DNA from: a virus
DNA length: 64,000 bases
Direction: 5' to 3' (one strand)
IMG/VR virus record: IMGVR_UViG_3300030102_007626
Span: 35,562 to 99,561 of that record
Part shown: positions 52,857-60,500 of the stretch, one piece after another
How positions within the stretch are numbered: the first letter of the stretch is position 1
Layout: every line of letters starts with the position of its first letter
Notes under the pieces: generated by a model
Database searches by the model: none
What the model saw: only the letters and a program-made list of their open reading frames with translations
What the model was told of the DNA's origin: nothing
Position numbers and translations under genes: made by a program

Positions 52857-53168
52857 ATGTACATTATTGGAATATCCCTTATAGGATTGCCATTTTTAAT
52901 CAGAGCAATTCAATTTAGAAAATTTTTAAAAAGTATTACTAAAGTATGTCATATTTATGATTGGAAACATGTTGATGAAAATGGTGATCTTTTATTAGAA
53001 ATTATTAAAGATAATTATTGGGAAAAAGCAGAGTGGTCAGCTTATAATTTTTTATATTTAAAAGGTCCTAGCCCCTTCAAAATGTTTTTTTCATTTAAAG
53101 CTCTAGAATTAAAAAGTTTTTATGATGAAAAGATTATTGAAAAAGTAAGAAAAAAGGTAGTAAAATGA
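52857..53168 (+). CDS. unrecognised protein with N-terminal TM (103 aa)
   Basis: The product has an N-terminal hydrophobic segment (residues 1-17), a basic stretch (RAIQFRKFLK) and a mixed, aromatic C-terminal half. No family is recognised. It overlaps the next gene by four bases. Confidence 0.65.
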   Translation: MYIIGISLIGLPFLIRAIQFRKFLKSITKVCHIYDWKHVDENGDLLLEIIKDNYWEKAEWSAYNFLYLKGPSPFKMFFSFKALELKSFYDEKIIEKVRKKVVK

Positions 53169-53839
53169 AATTATTAGAGATTTATCTTAAAGAGGTCTTG
53201 ATAAATGAAGTATGGAGTGAAATAGAAGAGTCACTTCAAATTGATGAAGCCATAACAGGTAAATTATCTTCACTGTTAAAACAAGCAGATAAACTTATAT
53301 TTGAACCCTTTGGTATTACAAAAGATGACCATAAAAAATATCTAGTATCTGGGTCAGGTAGATTGTATTTATATCCTGCAATTAGAAAAGCATTTGAATT
53401 AACTGAACCAGGTGATTTAGATCTAGTAATTCCAGGAGAACAAGAATGGGCTAACTTAAAAAAATATCTACAAAAAAATGGTACTTGGGAAAAATATAAA
53501 TCAAATTATGAAAAAGGTATCTACAGACCTACAGGTGAAATAGAGGCATTTAAAGATTGGAATCCACCAGGGGTAAGTGTTGCTTCAACAGATCAAATAT
53601 TAGCAAATAGTAGTGTAGTAGATGGTTATAGCTTTATGAGTTTTAGAGATATAGTTGATTATAAAATTAAACTTTCTAGACCTAAAGAAGAAAAAATCAC
53701 TAAACTACTTCTAAAATACAGAAATGAAACTACCCCAGAAGCTAAAGAAGAAATAATTAATGGGATTCTTAAATTAGTAGGAAAAGAAGATACAGAAGAA
53801 AATGAACAAGCAGTAAGAGATTTATTTGCTACTGATTAA
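53165..53839 (+). CDS. leader-type nucleotidyltransferase-like protein (224 aa)
   Basis: The product begins MKLLEIYLKEVLINEV, a leader similar to those at 6269 and 27427. The body shows VSGSGRLYLYPAIRKAF followed by DLDLVIPG, the GS...DXD order of the nucleotidyltransferase fold. A helical end follows. The substrate is unknown. Because the leader resembles capsid-targeting peptides it may be packaged, which is inference. Confidence 0.55.
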   Translation: MKLLEIYLKEVLINEVWSEIEESLQIDEAITGKLSSLLKQADKLIFEPFGITKDDHKKYLVSGSGRLYLYPAIRKAFELTEPGDLDLVIPGEQEWANLKKYLQKNGTWEKYKSNYEKGIYRPTGEIEAFKDWNPPGVSVASTDQILANSSVVDGYSFMSFRDIVDYKIKLSRPKEEKITKLLLKYRNETTPEAKEEIINGILKLVGKEDTEENEQAVRDLFATD

Positions 53840-53899
53840 TTCTTCTTTGGTAATCTAAAGATTTTTTCATATATTTTAATAAATAAAAATTTTTAAAAA

Positions 53900-54064
53900 A
53901 TGAAAAAATTAGAAAAATATTACCCTTTATTATTAGCATTTATTAGTTTTATATTTTCAGTTAGTTTATGGTTTGGGGGTTATAAAGAAGAAGGAATGTT
54001 TGTTGGTATATGGGTACCATCAATTTTAGGATTAGCAACTTTTTTTAATACATTAAAAAAGTAA
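53900..54064 (+). CDS. small two-TM protein (54 aa)
   Basis: The peptide has two hydrophobic segments (residues 8-24 and 34-50) around the loop GGYKEEGM. No function is recognised. Confidence 0.6.
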   Translation: MKKLEKYYPLLLAFISFIFSVSLWFGGYKEEGMFVGIWVPSILGLATFFNTLKK

Positions 54065-54068
54065 AGTT

Positions 54069-54266
54069 ATGGATATATTAATATTTAGTATTGGTTTCTC
54101 TATATTTGTTACATATATGTTTTTTCTGTTGAGAATGATTAATAGATCACATAAATCACAAGAAAAGGCACAACTTAAGTACAACTATAAAAGAATGAAT
54201 CGAGAAATTCATGCCATCGAGAGCATGCGAGCAAGGCATAAAGAGATGAGTAAGGAGGAGAAATAA
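54069..54266 (+). CDS. small single-TM protein (65 aa)
   Basis: The product has an N-terminal TM helix (residues 3-22) and a basic, charged C-terminal helix. The last 60 bases are more GC-rich than the surroundings. It starts in the AAAGTTATG context. Confidence 0.6.
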   Translation: MDILIFSIGFSIFVTYMFFLLRMINRSHKSQEKAQLKYNYKRMNREIHAIESMRARHKEMSKEEK

Positions 54267-54273
54267 AAGATAG

Positions 54274-54471
54274 ATGGGATTTATAATATTTTTTGTTGGT
54301 TCTGTAGTGTTTATTTCTTATATGCTTTTTTATGGATTTTTTGAAAAACAAGAAAAAAATAAAAATAAGAAAATAAAAGATGATGACAGCATAGATTATG
54401 ATGGTCATGGTAATTGGGGTAGATTCCCACCAAAAAAATATGAAAAAAAGAAAAGAAAAATTAAAATATAG
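54274..54471 (+). CDS. small single-TM protein with basic tail (65 aa)
   Basis: The product has an N-terminal TM helix (residues 3-22), an acidic/aromatic middle and a lysine-rich end. A GGAGGAG sequence lies upstream, at about 20 bases, too far for a normal Shine-Dalgarno site. Function unknown. Confidence 0.6.
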   Translation: MGFIIFFVGSVVFISYMLFYGFFEKQEKNKNKKIKDDDSIDYDGHGNWGRFPPKKYEKKKRKIKI

Positions 54472-54607
54472 CTTTAAAACATTGGAATATTATCCTGCTA
54501 AAGATCATTGTCATTATAGTGGATTACCATCTCCTTTAGCTTATATAGAAAATAAAAAACATGATAAAAAGTTTATTAAAAAAAGTTCTGATTTGGAAAA
54601 TAATTAA
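54440..54607 (+). CDS. small basic protein (55 aa)
   Basis: The Met at 54440 is preferred to one at 54398, which lies deep inside the previous gene. The product is basic, with a His/Cys segment (KDHCHYSGLPSPLAYIE). No motif is recognised. Confidence 0.5.
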   Translation: MKKRKEKLKYSFKTLEYYPAKDHCHYSGLPSPLAYIENKKHDKKFIKKSSDLENN

Positions 54608-54637
54608 AAATTTAGGAACAAATAAAAACAGAATATT

Positions 54638-54730
54638 ATGAATGGAATAGAATATGTAGGAGTTGTTTTTGGCATAGTCGCTCTAATTATAGGGATTAAG
54701 GCATATAACTGGAATAAAAAAAATAAATGA
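54638..54730 (+). CDS. 30-residue single-TM peptide
   Basis: The peptide is one hydrophobic helix (YVGVVFGIVALIIGI) with a basic end. Its stop overlaps the next start (ATGA). It resembles, in size and layout, the peptides at 15265 and 57099. Confidence 0.5.
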   Translation: MNGIEYVGVVFGIVALIIGIKAYNWNKKNK

Positions 54731-54948
54731 GCAAAGGGAGACCCTTAGAAAAGAAGATTACCACAGTTATTGTTTATAAAAAACCAACTGGAAAGAAATA
54801 TTGGATGTTAACTACAGAAAGTGGAGTTGATGATATTATTAATTCTAGAAAACGAGATCCTTTATTACCTAGTAATTATGAAATAATAGAAATAGGGATT
54901 GGTAAATCATTTATTGAGCAATATAAAAAACAATATAACATCAAATGA
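54727..54948 (+). CDS. unrecognised small protein (73 aa)
   Basis: The product is basic at the start with a strand/helix alternation (TTVIVYKKPTGKKYWMLTT). No motif is recognised. It overlaps both neighbours by four bases. Confidence 0.62.
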   Translation: MSKGRPLEKKITTVIVYKKPTGKKYWMLTTESGVDDIINSRKRDPLLPSNYEIIEIGIGKSFIEQYKKQYNIK

Positions 54949-55154
54949 AACAGTTTTATAAAAATGGTAATGAATATTATTTTGTTCATAGAGATATTAG
55001 GATTTCCCACTTTACAGATAAAAATGGAGTACTAAATATGGATAATGTTAAAATATGGAGGGATGGGTTAAATGAAGTTGATCATGTTTTACGTACTGAT
55101 TCTCACTTTTTGTTTGTAGAAACAATTAAAGATGCTCAAATAGTAGAGGAATAG
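54945..55154 (+). CDS. unrecognised small protein (69 aa)
   Basis: The product is His- and aromatic-rich with strands (YYFVHRDIRISHFTD, FLFVETIKDAQIV). No motif is recognised. Its stop lies inside the GGAATA box of the next promoter. Confidence 0.62.
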   Translation: MKQFYKNGNEYYFVHRDIRISHFTDKNGVLNMDNVKIWRDGLNEVDHVLRTDSHFLFVETIKDAQIVEE

Positions 55155-55178
55155 TTTTTTAAATTTTATTTTTGTATA
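55148..55178 (+). promoter_or_regulatory. GGAATA-N17-TTTGTATA promoter-like element
   Basis: GGAATA (55148-55153), 17 bases, TTTGTATA (55171-55178), 20 bases before the ATG at 55198. It is one of twelve elements with identical spacing. Confidence 0.7.
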
Positions 55179-55197
55179 TTTCATTCAAATTTAAAGA

Positions 55198-55407
55198 ATG
55201 AAATTAGTTTTAAATAAAAAAGAAATTGAAGAACCTGTCAGAAAATTCATTGTATTAAATGAATACTGTCAGGTTTTTTGTGGACTTAAACATGGATTAC
55301 CAGCATTTAGTGATAATATTGATGATGCTAAACCATTAGAAAACCAACGTCAAGTTGAAATGATCCAACGTGGGACTTTATTTAAATTAGAAAAAAGTTA
55401 TCTTTAA
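55198..55407 (+). CDS. unrecognised small protein (69 aa)
   Basis: The product has a strand-rich start (PVRKFIVLNEYCQVFCGLKH) and a short helical end. No motif is recognised. It has its own promoter-like element. Confidence 0.62.
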   Translation: MKLVLNKKEIEEPVRKFIVLNEYCQVFCGLKHGLPAFSDNIDDAKPLENQRQVEMIQRGTLFKLEKSYL

Positions 55408-55408
55408 A

Positions 55409-55439
55409 GGAATAGAGTTTTAAAATAAGAGTTCGTATA
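55409..55439 (+). promoter_or_regulatory. GGAATA-N17-TTCGTATA promoter-like element
   Basis: GGAATA (55409-55414), 17 bases, TTCGTATA (55432-55439), followed by ATATAGTATAAATTTAAA and the ATG at 55472. Confidence 0.75.
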
Positions 55440-55471
55440 ATATAGTATAAATTTAAAAAATAAAATAAGTT

Positions 55472-56293
55472 ATGAAAGTTACTCAAAGAGTTATTAAAAC
55501 AGGTAAAAGAGGTCGCCCAAGAAAAGTTCAAAATTTGACCCCGGTCCCATCATTAATTGATTTTGACCAAATTACAAAATTAAACAAATTAGATATTGAT
55601 CCTAAAATGCTAGAATCAATGAAAACAGGTTTACGTAATGTAGATCAATTATTTTCATTTGAAGGTGGTATACCATGTGCATCAAATATTATGGCAATAG
55701 GTGATCCAGGTGTAGGAAAAACATCAATTATGTTAGATTTAGTTGCTGCTGTTCAAAATAAAGGTAGAAAATGTTTATTTATTTCTGCTGAAATGGGTAG
55801 AAAACAAATGTTTAAATATACAAAACGTTTTCCTCAATTTGGATTAGTTGACACATTATTTACATCTGATTTCATGAGTTTTAATATGAAAGACGTTGTT
55901 GAACAAGCATTAGATCGTGGTTATGATTTAGTATTAATTGATTCAATTGCTGAAGTGATTGAAGGTGTTCGTGATGATAATGGTTGGGATAGAAAAACCG
56001 CTGAAGGATGGTTAGTTGAAACTTGTGTTAGAAATAATAAAGGTGAAAATAAAGAAGATAAATATACTTCATTCCTATTGATTCAACAAGTTACTAAATC
56101 AGGTGAATTTGTAGGTTCAAATAAATTAAAGCACATGACTGATGCATTACTTGAAATGCGACGTGAATCTGATCGTGATGGTGGTGGTGCTTATATGTCA
56201 TTTCAGAAAAACCGTAATGGTAGAGCTGAGGATAGAATGAATTTCTTCCTAACAAATAATAAAATTGAATATTCAGTAATTGTAAGTGAATAA
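55472..56293 (+). CDS. RadA/RecA-like ATPase with N-terminal AT-hook
   Basis: The product (273 aa) has an N-terminal GKRGRPRK AT-hook, then a RecA-fold core with Walker A GDPGVGKT near 77, an Asp-containing Walker B (LVLIDSIAEV) and a late QKNRNGRAEDR segment that recalls the KNRFG motif of RadA. It is distinct from the UvsX at 781 and lacks a zinc finger and Lon domain of full RadA. It may load or remodel recombination or replication complexes. Codon use here is somewhat less AT-biased than its neighbours. Confidence 0.75.
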   Translation: MKVTQRVIKTGKRGRPRKVQNLTPVPSLIDFDQITKLNKLDIDPKMLESMKTGLRNVDQLFSFEGGIPCASNIMAIGDPGVGKTSIMLDLVAAVQNKGRKCLFISAEMGRKQMFKYTKRFPQFGLVDTLFTSDFMSFNMKDVVEQALDRGYDLVLIDSIAEVIEGVRDDNGWDRKTAEGWLVETCVRNNKGENKEDKYTSFLLIQQVTKSGEFVGSNKLKHMTDALLEMRRESDRDGGGAYMSFQKNRNGRAEDRMNFFLTNNKIEYSVIVSE

Positions 56294-56294
56294 T

Positions 56295-56495
56295 ATGAAA
56301 TTAGACCCAATTATAGAGGCAAGTAACCTATCCCTCGAATCAAAACATTTAATAAATCGTTTATTAAAGATAGAGTTCGGGGGGAATTGGGATTTACTCT
56401 TAAAAGATATGGAAGAACATGCTGTAAGTGATGAAGAATATGAACTGGCAGCAGAAATTAGAGATTACTTAAAAAAATATAGTGAAAATGGCTAA
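56295..56495 (+). CDS. small protein with UVR-like helix pair (66 aa)
   Basis: The ATG at 56295 is preferred to a GTG at 56286 that would overlap the upstream gene. The C-terminal half (VSDEEYELAAEIRDYLKKY) resembles the UVR motif used by UvrB/UvrC and chaperone regulators for protein contacts. The next gene overlaps the end. Confidence 0.55.
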   Translation: MKLDPIIEASNLSLESKHLINRLLKIEFGGNWDLLLKDMEEHAVSDEEYELAAEIRDYLKKYSENG

Positions 56496-56853
56496 GAAAG
56501 AAAAAAATATTATTGAAAAAAAGTGGTTAACAATTAAAACCAAATCAAAAGAAGATAATTACGATTTAAAAGAACTAGACCACTTAACCTGTGATTTAAT
56601 AGCACATCTAGCTCAATTAACAGATAAAGGTATAACTGATATAGATGGAACATCCATTGATATGTACAAAGATAGAGTATGGTGGGTTGTAGAAAAAATA
56701 GGATTATTACCTGAATATAAAGATGAAGATGATAATGTTGAAGAAGAAATAGTTGATGATTGGGAATCATATGAAGAAGATGATTTTGATCTAGAAGAGG
56801 AAGAATTATCTGTTGGTAGTATGAAAAAATTAAAGGAATGGGATTTTAAATAA
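56488..56853 (+). CDS. unrecognised acidic protein (121 aa)
   Basis: The ATG at 56488 is preferred to the in-frame GTG at 56482. The product has a basic start, a helical core (HLTCDLIAHLAQLTDKG) and a strongly acidic tail (YEEDDFDLEEEEL). No motif is recognised. Confidence 0.62.
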   Translation: MAKKEKNIIEKKWLTIKTKSKEDNYDLKELDHLTCDLIAHLAQLTDKGITDIDGTSIDMYKDRVWWVVEKIGLLPEYKDEDDNVEEEIVDDWESYEEDDFDLEEEELSVGSMKKLKEWDFK

Positions 56854-56865
56854 AATTTTCGTATA
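56835..56865 (+). promoter_or_regulatory. GGAATG-N17-TTCGTATA promoter-like element
   Basis: GGAATG (56835-56840), 17 bases, TTCGTATA (56858-56865), before the ATG at 56898. The box lies inside the end of the previous gene. Confidence 0.7.
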
Positions 56866-56897
56866 ATACAATTATAAAAAAAATAAAAAAATAAGTT

Positions 56898-57095
56898 ATG
56901 AAAAAGTATATTGGTAAAACTATTCAATTATTCCCTAATGACTCTCAGGAAAAGATAGGTATAGTGAGAGAGGTTTTTGGTGATGGTGTAGAGGTAATAA
57001 TTACACGATTAGGTGATACATCTTTTTATTCCAATTTAAAGGTTGGGGATGTTATGTACTATCCATTATCAAAGTTAATATTTAAATTAAAATAA
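56898..57095 (+). CDS. unrecognised small beta-rich protein (65 aa)
   Basis: The product has alternating strands (KIGIVREVFGDGVEVIITRLG) suggestive of an SH3-like or similar small barrel. No family is recognised. Confidence 0.62.
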   Translation: MKKYIGKTIQLFPNDSQEKIGIVREVFGDGVEVIITRLGDTSFYSNLKVGDVMYYPLSKLIFKLK

Positions 57096-57098
57096 AAA

Positions 57099-57191
57099 AT
57101 GACTACATTATTAATAATAAGTTGGGTATTTGCCACATTCATGTTAGCAGGATGGGCTATTAGATATGAAAGAAAAAGGAGAAAAAAATGA
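57099..57191 (+). CDS. 30-residue single-TM peptide
   Basis: The peptide is one hydrophobic helix (LLIISWVFATFMLAGWAI) with a basic tail (RYERKRRKK). Its stop overlaps the next start (ATGA). Confidence 0.5.
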   Translation: MTTLLIISWVFATFMLAGWAIRYERKRRKK

Positions 57192-57418
57192 TAAGAAAAA
57201 AACAACCACCTTGGAAAAGAGAAGTAATAATTGACCTAACTGGCCCAGATGGTAATGCATTTGCATTAATGGGTTATGCAAGACGATTTGCTAGACAGTT
57301 AGGATATTCAAAAGAAGATCAAGATCAACTCCTAGAATTAATGACATCAGGGGATTATGAAAATTTAATAGAAGTATTTGATGATCATTTTGGTTCATTT
57401 GTAATACTAGAAAGATGA
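57188..57418 (+). CDS. unrecognised small protein (76 aa)
   Basis: The product has a strand (EVIIDLTGPDGNAFALMGYA), a helix with basic residues (RRFARQLGYSKEDQDQL) and an acidic end. No family function is known to me. It overlaps both neighbours by four bases. Confidence 0.62.
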   Translation: MIRKKQPPWKREVIIDLTGPDGNAFALMGYARRFARQLGYSKEDQDQLLELMTSGDYENLIEVFDDHFGSFVILER

Positions 57419-57675
57419 GTAATTGCTATCCAGATCAAAGAAGAGGAATAACACCTAGAGAAGTAGTAATCGATAAACTAGATAATGTTATAGGAAGAAA
57501 GTTTTCAACAAATATTTCCCCAACAACAAAAGCTAGATTGTTATATTATGAAGGTGACAAAGCATACTATGAAATACTAGAATATGATAAATGGCCTAAA
57601 TATAATATGTGCGCTGGTGAAGTGTTTTATTTACCTACTCATATGGCTGTTACAATGACTCCATTAGAGGAATAG
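57415..57675 (+). CDS. unrecognised small protein (86 aa)
   Basis: The product is mixed, with strands (YYEGDKAYYEILEYDKW) and a hydrophobic end. No motif is recognised. It ends inside the GGAATA box of the next promoter. Confidence 0.62.
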   Translation: MSNCYPDQRRGITPREVVIDKLDNVIGRKFSTNISPTTKARLLYYEGDKAYYEILEYDKWPKYNMCAGEVFYLPTHMAVTMTPLEE

Positions 57676-57699
57676 AATTTTAAATAAGGTTTTTGTATA
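57669..57699 (+). promoter_or_regulatory. GGAATA-N17-TTTGTATA promoter-like element
   Basis: GGAATA (57669-57674), 17 bases, TTTGTATA (57692-57699), 23 bases before the ATG at 57723. Confidence 0.72.
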
Positions 57700-57722
57700 T
57701 TATAATTATAAAAAAATAAGTT

Positions 57723-58271
57723 ATGAACGATTTAGAAGATAAGTATTGGAAACAAATTGAAGAACTAGAATGGTACACTGATAGTTTTATTAGTGATGGG
57801 GATTATGGCAGAATTAAACAACAATTAATAGATAATTTCACTCCCTCAGAAATAAAACAACTTGATGGTTTTGTTCGCAACAAAGTAAATGAATTAGGTA
57901 AACGATTCCATAATGATTGGCTAGGAAACCCAGGTATAGATGTTGGTGAAGATAGTTGGGGTGATTTACGAAATGAGGTTGTAGGTAGAGGAAAAGAATT
58001 CTATGAAAACATTACAGTAGCAAAACTTCAAGAAATGGCTGATAATAATGATTACAATGAAAGTTTTGGATATTGTTTTCATATTACATTTTATGATGAA
58101 AAAAGTGAAATGGAAAAAAGATCCCAATTTCAACTAAATAAACCAAAACGAATTGATGAGTTTATAAAGAAAATAAATATGTTATATGATGAATATCATG
58201 CTGAACTTTATCAAGGTGAGGTTTATAGCTATTTAATAAAATTAATAGAAGAAGCTAAAAAATTAAAATAA
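57723..58271 (+). CDS. unrecognised helical protein (182 aa)
   Basis: The product is charged and helical with aromatic clusters (LGKRFHNDWLGNPGIDVG). No catalytic motif is recognised. It is one of the larger proteins of this small-gene region. Confidence 0.65.
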   Translation: MNDLEDKYWKQIEELEWYTDSFISDGDYGRIKQQLIDNFTPSEIKQLDGFVRNKVNELGKRFHNDWLGNPGIDVGEDSWGDLRNEVVGRGKEFYENITVAKLQEMADNNDYNESFGYCFHITFYDEKSEMEKRSQFQLNKPKRIDEFIKKINMLYDEYHAELYQGEVYSYLIKLIEEAKKLK

Positions 58272-58277
58272 TAAATT

Positions 58278-58355
58278 ATGAATGAATGTAAAAATTGCCA
58301 CGAAACAGAGTTATATGGAGATGAAATATGCCCTGATTGTGGAAGAGAAGGTTAA
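58278..58355 (+). CDS. 25-residue zinc-ribbon peptide
   Basis: The peptide has CKNC and CPDC separated by 11 residues, a minimal zinc-ribbon pattern. It starts six bases after the previous stop in the context AATTATG. A second zinc-ribbon-like peptide lies at 59971. Confidence 0.55.
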   Translation: MNECKNCHETELYGDEICPDCGREG

Positions 58356-58377
58356 ATATAGTTTCTCCTGTACAAGA

Positions 58378-58408
58378 GGAATTGGTTTTACAGAAGATTT
58401 TTCGTATA
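58378..58408 (+). promoter_or_regulatory. GGAATT-N17-TTCGTATA promoter-like element
   Basis: GGAATT (58378-58383), 17 bases, TTCGTATA (58401-58408), then AATACAGTATAAATTTAAA and the ATG at 58446. Confidence 0.72.
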
Positions 58409-58445
58409 ATACAGTATAAATTTAAAAAAAAATAAAATAAAAGTT

Positions 58446-59276
58446 ATGTTTACAGATCAAAATTTAAAAGAGTTAAAATTTTTAAGTAATGATGAAATTA
58501 GAGAAATAGCACCAGCAGTGTTTACTGAAACGCCTGCCTCTAATGTTTCAAAACATTACACACATATCCCAACAGCACAAGTGCTAGAAGATATGAGCAA
58601 ATTAGGTTGGGGAGTAGTAGATGCCCAACAAGTTAAAGCACGTAAGAATACCACTAAGGGATTCCAAAAACACCTATTAACGTTTAGAAATCCTGATGTT
58701 GTTATTAATGGTAAAGATGGAGATACAGTATTTCCACAAATCCTATTAACAAATAGTCATGATGGTAAAAATGCATTTACATTTACAGCTGGTTTATTTC
58801 GACTAGTATGTTCAAATGGATTAGTTATTGCTGATAAAAAGTTTGAGGACGTTAAAATGCGTCACATGGGTTATACATTTGAAAATTTGCAAGTGCAAAT
58901 TAAAGAAATGGTTGAGCGTTTGCCACTAACAGTTGATTCAATGAATAAAATGAAAGCAATTGAGTTAGATAAAAAGCAAATGAAAGAATTAGCTCAAAAA
59001 TCGCTTACAACTCGATTCACTGAGGATCAATTGAAAGTAGCAAAAATTAATTTAGATGAAATAATCAACCCAGTTCGTGATGAAGATAAAGGTAATGATT
59101 TATGGAGTGTATTCAATGTAATACAGGAAAAAATTATTACAGGTGATTTTTCATACCTATCAGGTGCTAGATCACGTAAAGCACGAGAAGTTAAAAACTT
59201 TAAACAAGACATGGATATCAACAAGAAACTATTTGCAATGGCAAATGAGTTGGTACCACAAGAAATCGCTTCATAA
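58446..59276 (+). CDS. DUF932 phage/plasmid-like protein (276 aa)
   Basis: The product matches the DUF932 layout: SKHYTHIPTAQVLEDMSKLGW near 35, HLLTFRNPD, a core with ILLTNSHDGKNAFTFTAGLF and RLVCSNGLVI near 113, and a helical end. The function is unknown; such proteins are carried by phages and plasmids. Codon use is less AT-biased than its neighbours. A strong terminator follows. Confidence 0.78.
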   Translation: MFTDQNLKELKFLSNDEIREIAPAVFTETPASNVSKHYTHIPTAQVLEDMSKLGWGVVDAQQVKARKNTTKGFQKHLLTFRNPDVVINGKDGDTVFPQILLTNSHDGKNAFTFTAGLFRLVCSNGLVIADKKFEDVKMRHMGYTFENLQVQIKEMVERLPLTVDSMNKMKAIELDKKQMKELAQKSLTTRFTEDQLKVAKINLDEIINPVRDEDKGNDLWSVFNVIQEKIITGDFSYLSGARSRKAREVKNFKQDMDINKKLFAMANELVPQEIAS

Positions 59277-59287
59277 CCGATTCTTTT

Positions 59288-59325
59288 CCACCAAAGGGCT
59301 CAAAACGAGCCCTAGGTGGTTTTTA
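59288..59325 (+). terminator. rho-independent terminator
   Basis: CCACC and GGTGG enclose a second stem AGGGCTC/GAGCCCT around an AAAAC loop, followed by TTTTT. It is the most stable hairpin in this region. Confidence 0.85.
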
Positions 59326-59330
59326 ATTAA

Positions 59331-59361
59331 GGAATAAAGGTTATAAAATATTTTTTGTATA
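59331..59361 (+). promoter_or_regulatory. GGAATA-N17-TTTGTATA promoter-like element
   Basis: GGAATA (59331-59336), 17 bases, TTTGTATA (59354-59361), 22 bases before the ATG at 59384, directly after a terminator. Confidence 0.75.
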
Positions 59362-59383
59362 TTACAATTATAAAATAAAGGTT

Positions 59384-59539
59384 ATGAAAAAAGTTTATAT
59401 AGTCTATAGTGAAAAAGGAAATATAGGTAAATCAATTGAGGTCTTTAATGAAGAAGAAGATGCCGCTAGATATGCTAGTATGAATGGTTTACAAGTTATA
59501 GAAAAATCATTATGGAAAGATTTAATGGAATATAAATAA
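59384..59539 (+). CDS. small mixed protein (51 aa)
   Basis: The product has a strand-helix layout (KVYIVYSEKGNIG, EEEDAARYASMNG). No motif is recognised. It has its own promoter-like element. Confidence 0.6.
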   Translation: MKKVYIVYSEKGNIGKSIEVFNEEEDAARYASMNGLQVIEKSLWKDLMEYK

Positions 59540-59544
59540 AAGTT

Positions 59545-59874
59545 ATGAGTGAATTTAATCAATTATGTGTATGGCCAGGTACGGTTGTAGGAGATAGTAA
59601 AAAAATCCAAAAAGATTTTGTTAAGTATTTCAAAGATGAAATGGGTGTCACAGTAAAATATGAAACAGAAGTTAAAACATTACCTGACACACCAGAGTGT
59701 ACTGAAACAGGAGGTAGAAATGATTTATTTTTCTATATTGCAGATGATGATATAGGGAAATTTGCAGTACCACGTTTACAAATGGGTATTCGTTGGTGGG
59801 AAGATGTTTTAGGAAATGGAGGTGGTAATTTGTACACAAAAGAATTCCTAGAAAAATACCCAAAAGGTTGGTAA
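59545..59874 (+). CDS. unrecognised protein (109 aa)
   Basis: The product is aromatic and Gly-rich (QLCVWPGTVVGDSKKIQ, GIRWWEDVLGNGGGN). No family function is recognised. It starts in the AAAGTTATG context. Confidence 0.65.
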   Translation: MSEFNQLCVWPGTVVGDSKKIQKDFVKYFKDEMGVTVKYETEVKTLPDTPECTETGGRNDLFFYIADDDIGKFAVPRLQMGIRWWEDVLGNGGGNLYTKEFLEKYPKGW

Positions 59875-59875
59875 A

Positions 59876-59974
59876 ATGAAAAGAAACGCAACAAATATAA
59901 TTGACTGGATTGAATATTGGGATCATTTTGATTATGGATTATATCTAGCAATATTAAAAGCAAAACAACAATGA
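59876..59974 (+). CDS. 32-residue peptide
   Basis: The ATG is one base after the previous stop and the stop overlaps the next start (ATGA). The peptide is aromatic and helical (WIEYWDHFDYGLYLAIL). Function unknown. Confidence 0.5.
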   Translation: MKRNATNIIDWIEYWDHFDYGLYLAILKAKQQ

Positions 59975-60081
59975 AACACACATATAAACAAATAGACAAA
60001 GATGGTACAGTTGAATGTACCAAATGTGGATTAAGAAACTCAGATCCTACTAAAGAGGATTCAATAAAATGTAAAAAATGA
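59971..60081 (+). CDS. 36-residue zinc-ribbon-like peptide
   Basis: The peptide has one CTKC pair and a later single cysteine with basic residues. It overlaps both neighbours by four bases. It may bind zinc; function unknown. Confidence 0.5.
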   Translation: MKHTYKQIDKDGTVECTKCGLRNSDPTKEDSIKCKK

Positions 60082-60290
60082 AAGAATTAAAACAACGATT
60101 AGAATATTTCGCAAGAACACTTAAAGAACATACAGAATATGTTGATTATAATTCTACAGGTCACTTAGAACAATCAGCAATTAGAACAAAAGAACAAACA
60201 ATGAATGAAATAGGTGATATGCTTCTAGAAATTCTAGAATTGGATAATAAAACTTTCAAATCTTGGTTAGCTCAGGAAGAGGATGAATAA
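60078..60290 (+). CDS. small acidic helical protein (70 aa)
   Basis: The product is helical and charged (QRLEYFARTLKEHTEYV). No motif is recognised. Its end encodes part of the next promoter box. Confidence 0.6.
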   Translation: MKELKQRLEYFARTLKEHTEYVDYNSTGHLEQSAIRTKEQTMNEIGDMLLEILELDNKTFKSWLAQEEDE

Positions 60291-60305
60291 AATTATTTTC
60301 GTATA
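60275..60305 (+). promoter_or_regulatory. GGAAGA-N17-TTCGTATA promoter-like element
   Basis: GGAAGA (60275-60280), 17 bases, TTCGTATA (60298-60305), then TTACAGTATATTTAAA and the ATG at 60330. Confidence 0.72.
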
Positions 60306-60329
60306 TTACAGTATATTTAAAGAAAAGTT

Positions 60330-60500
60330 ATGAAAAGGAAAAAAGATTATAAACAAAAAATTGTATTTCACTCAAATCGTTTACATGAAGGGTTAAACGC
60401 AGCACCGTCTGAGTATAATAGTGAAAATATAAAAAAATCACTAGAAAGTTTAAATTATTTTGTAGAACGTCAATTAGAAGTAAATAAAGGTTATGAATAA
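60330..60500 (+). CDS. small basic protein (56 aa)
   Basis: The product is basic and helical. It has its own promoter-like element, and its stop overlaps the next ATG by eight bases. Function unknown. Confidence 0.55.
   Translation: MKRKKDYKQKIVFHSNRLHEGLNAAPSEYNSENIKKSLESLNYFVERQLEVNKGYE

Noticed and set aside
53843-53873. Terminator or promoter before the 53900 gene
   Set aside because: TCTTT/AAAGA gives only a 5-bp stem, and TTCATATA with an upstream TTTGG matches the promoter classes poorly.
49043-56853. Homology between the acidic proteins at 49043 and 56488
   Set aside because: Both have a helical LI.HL segment and similar length, but shared composition explains this; no aligned motif was convincing.
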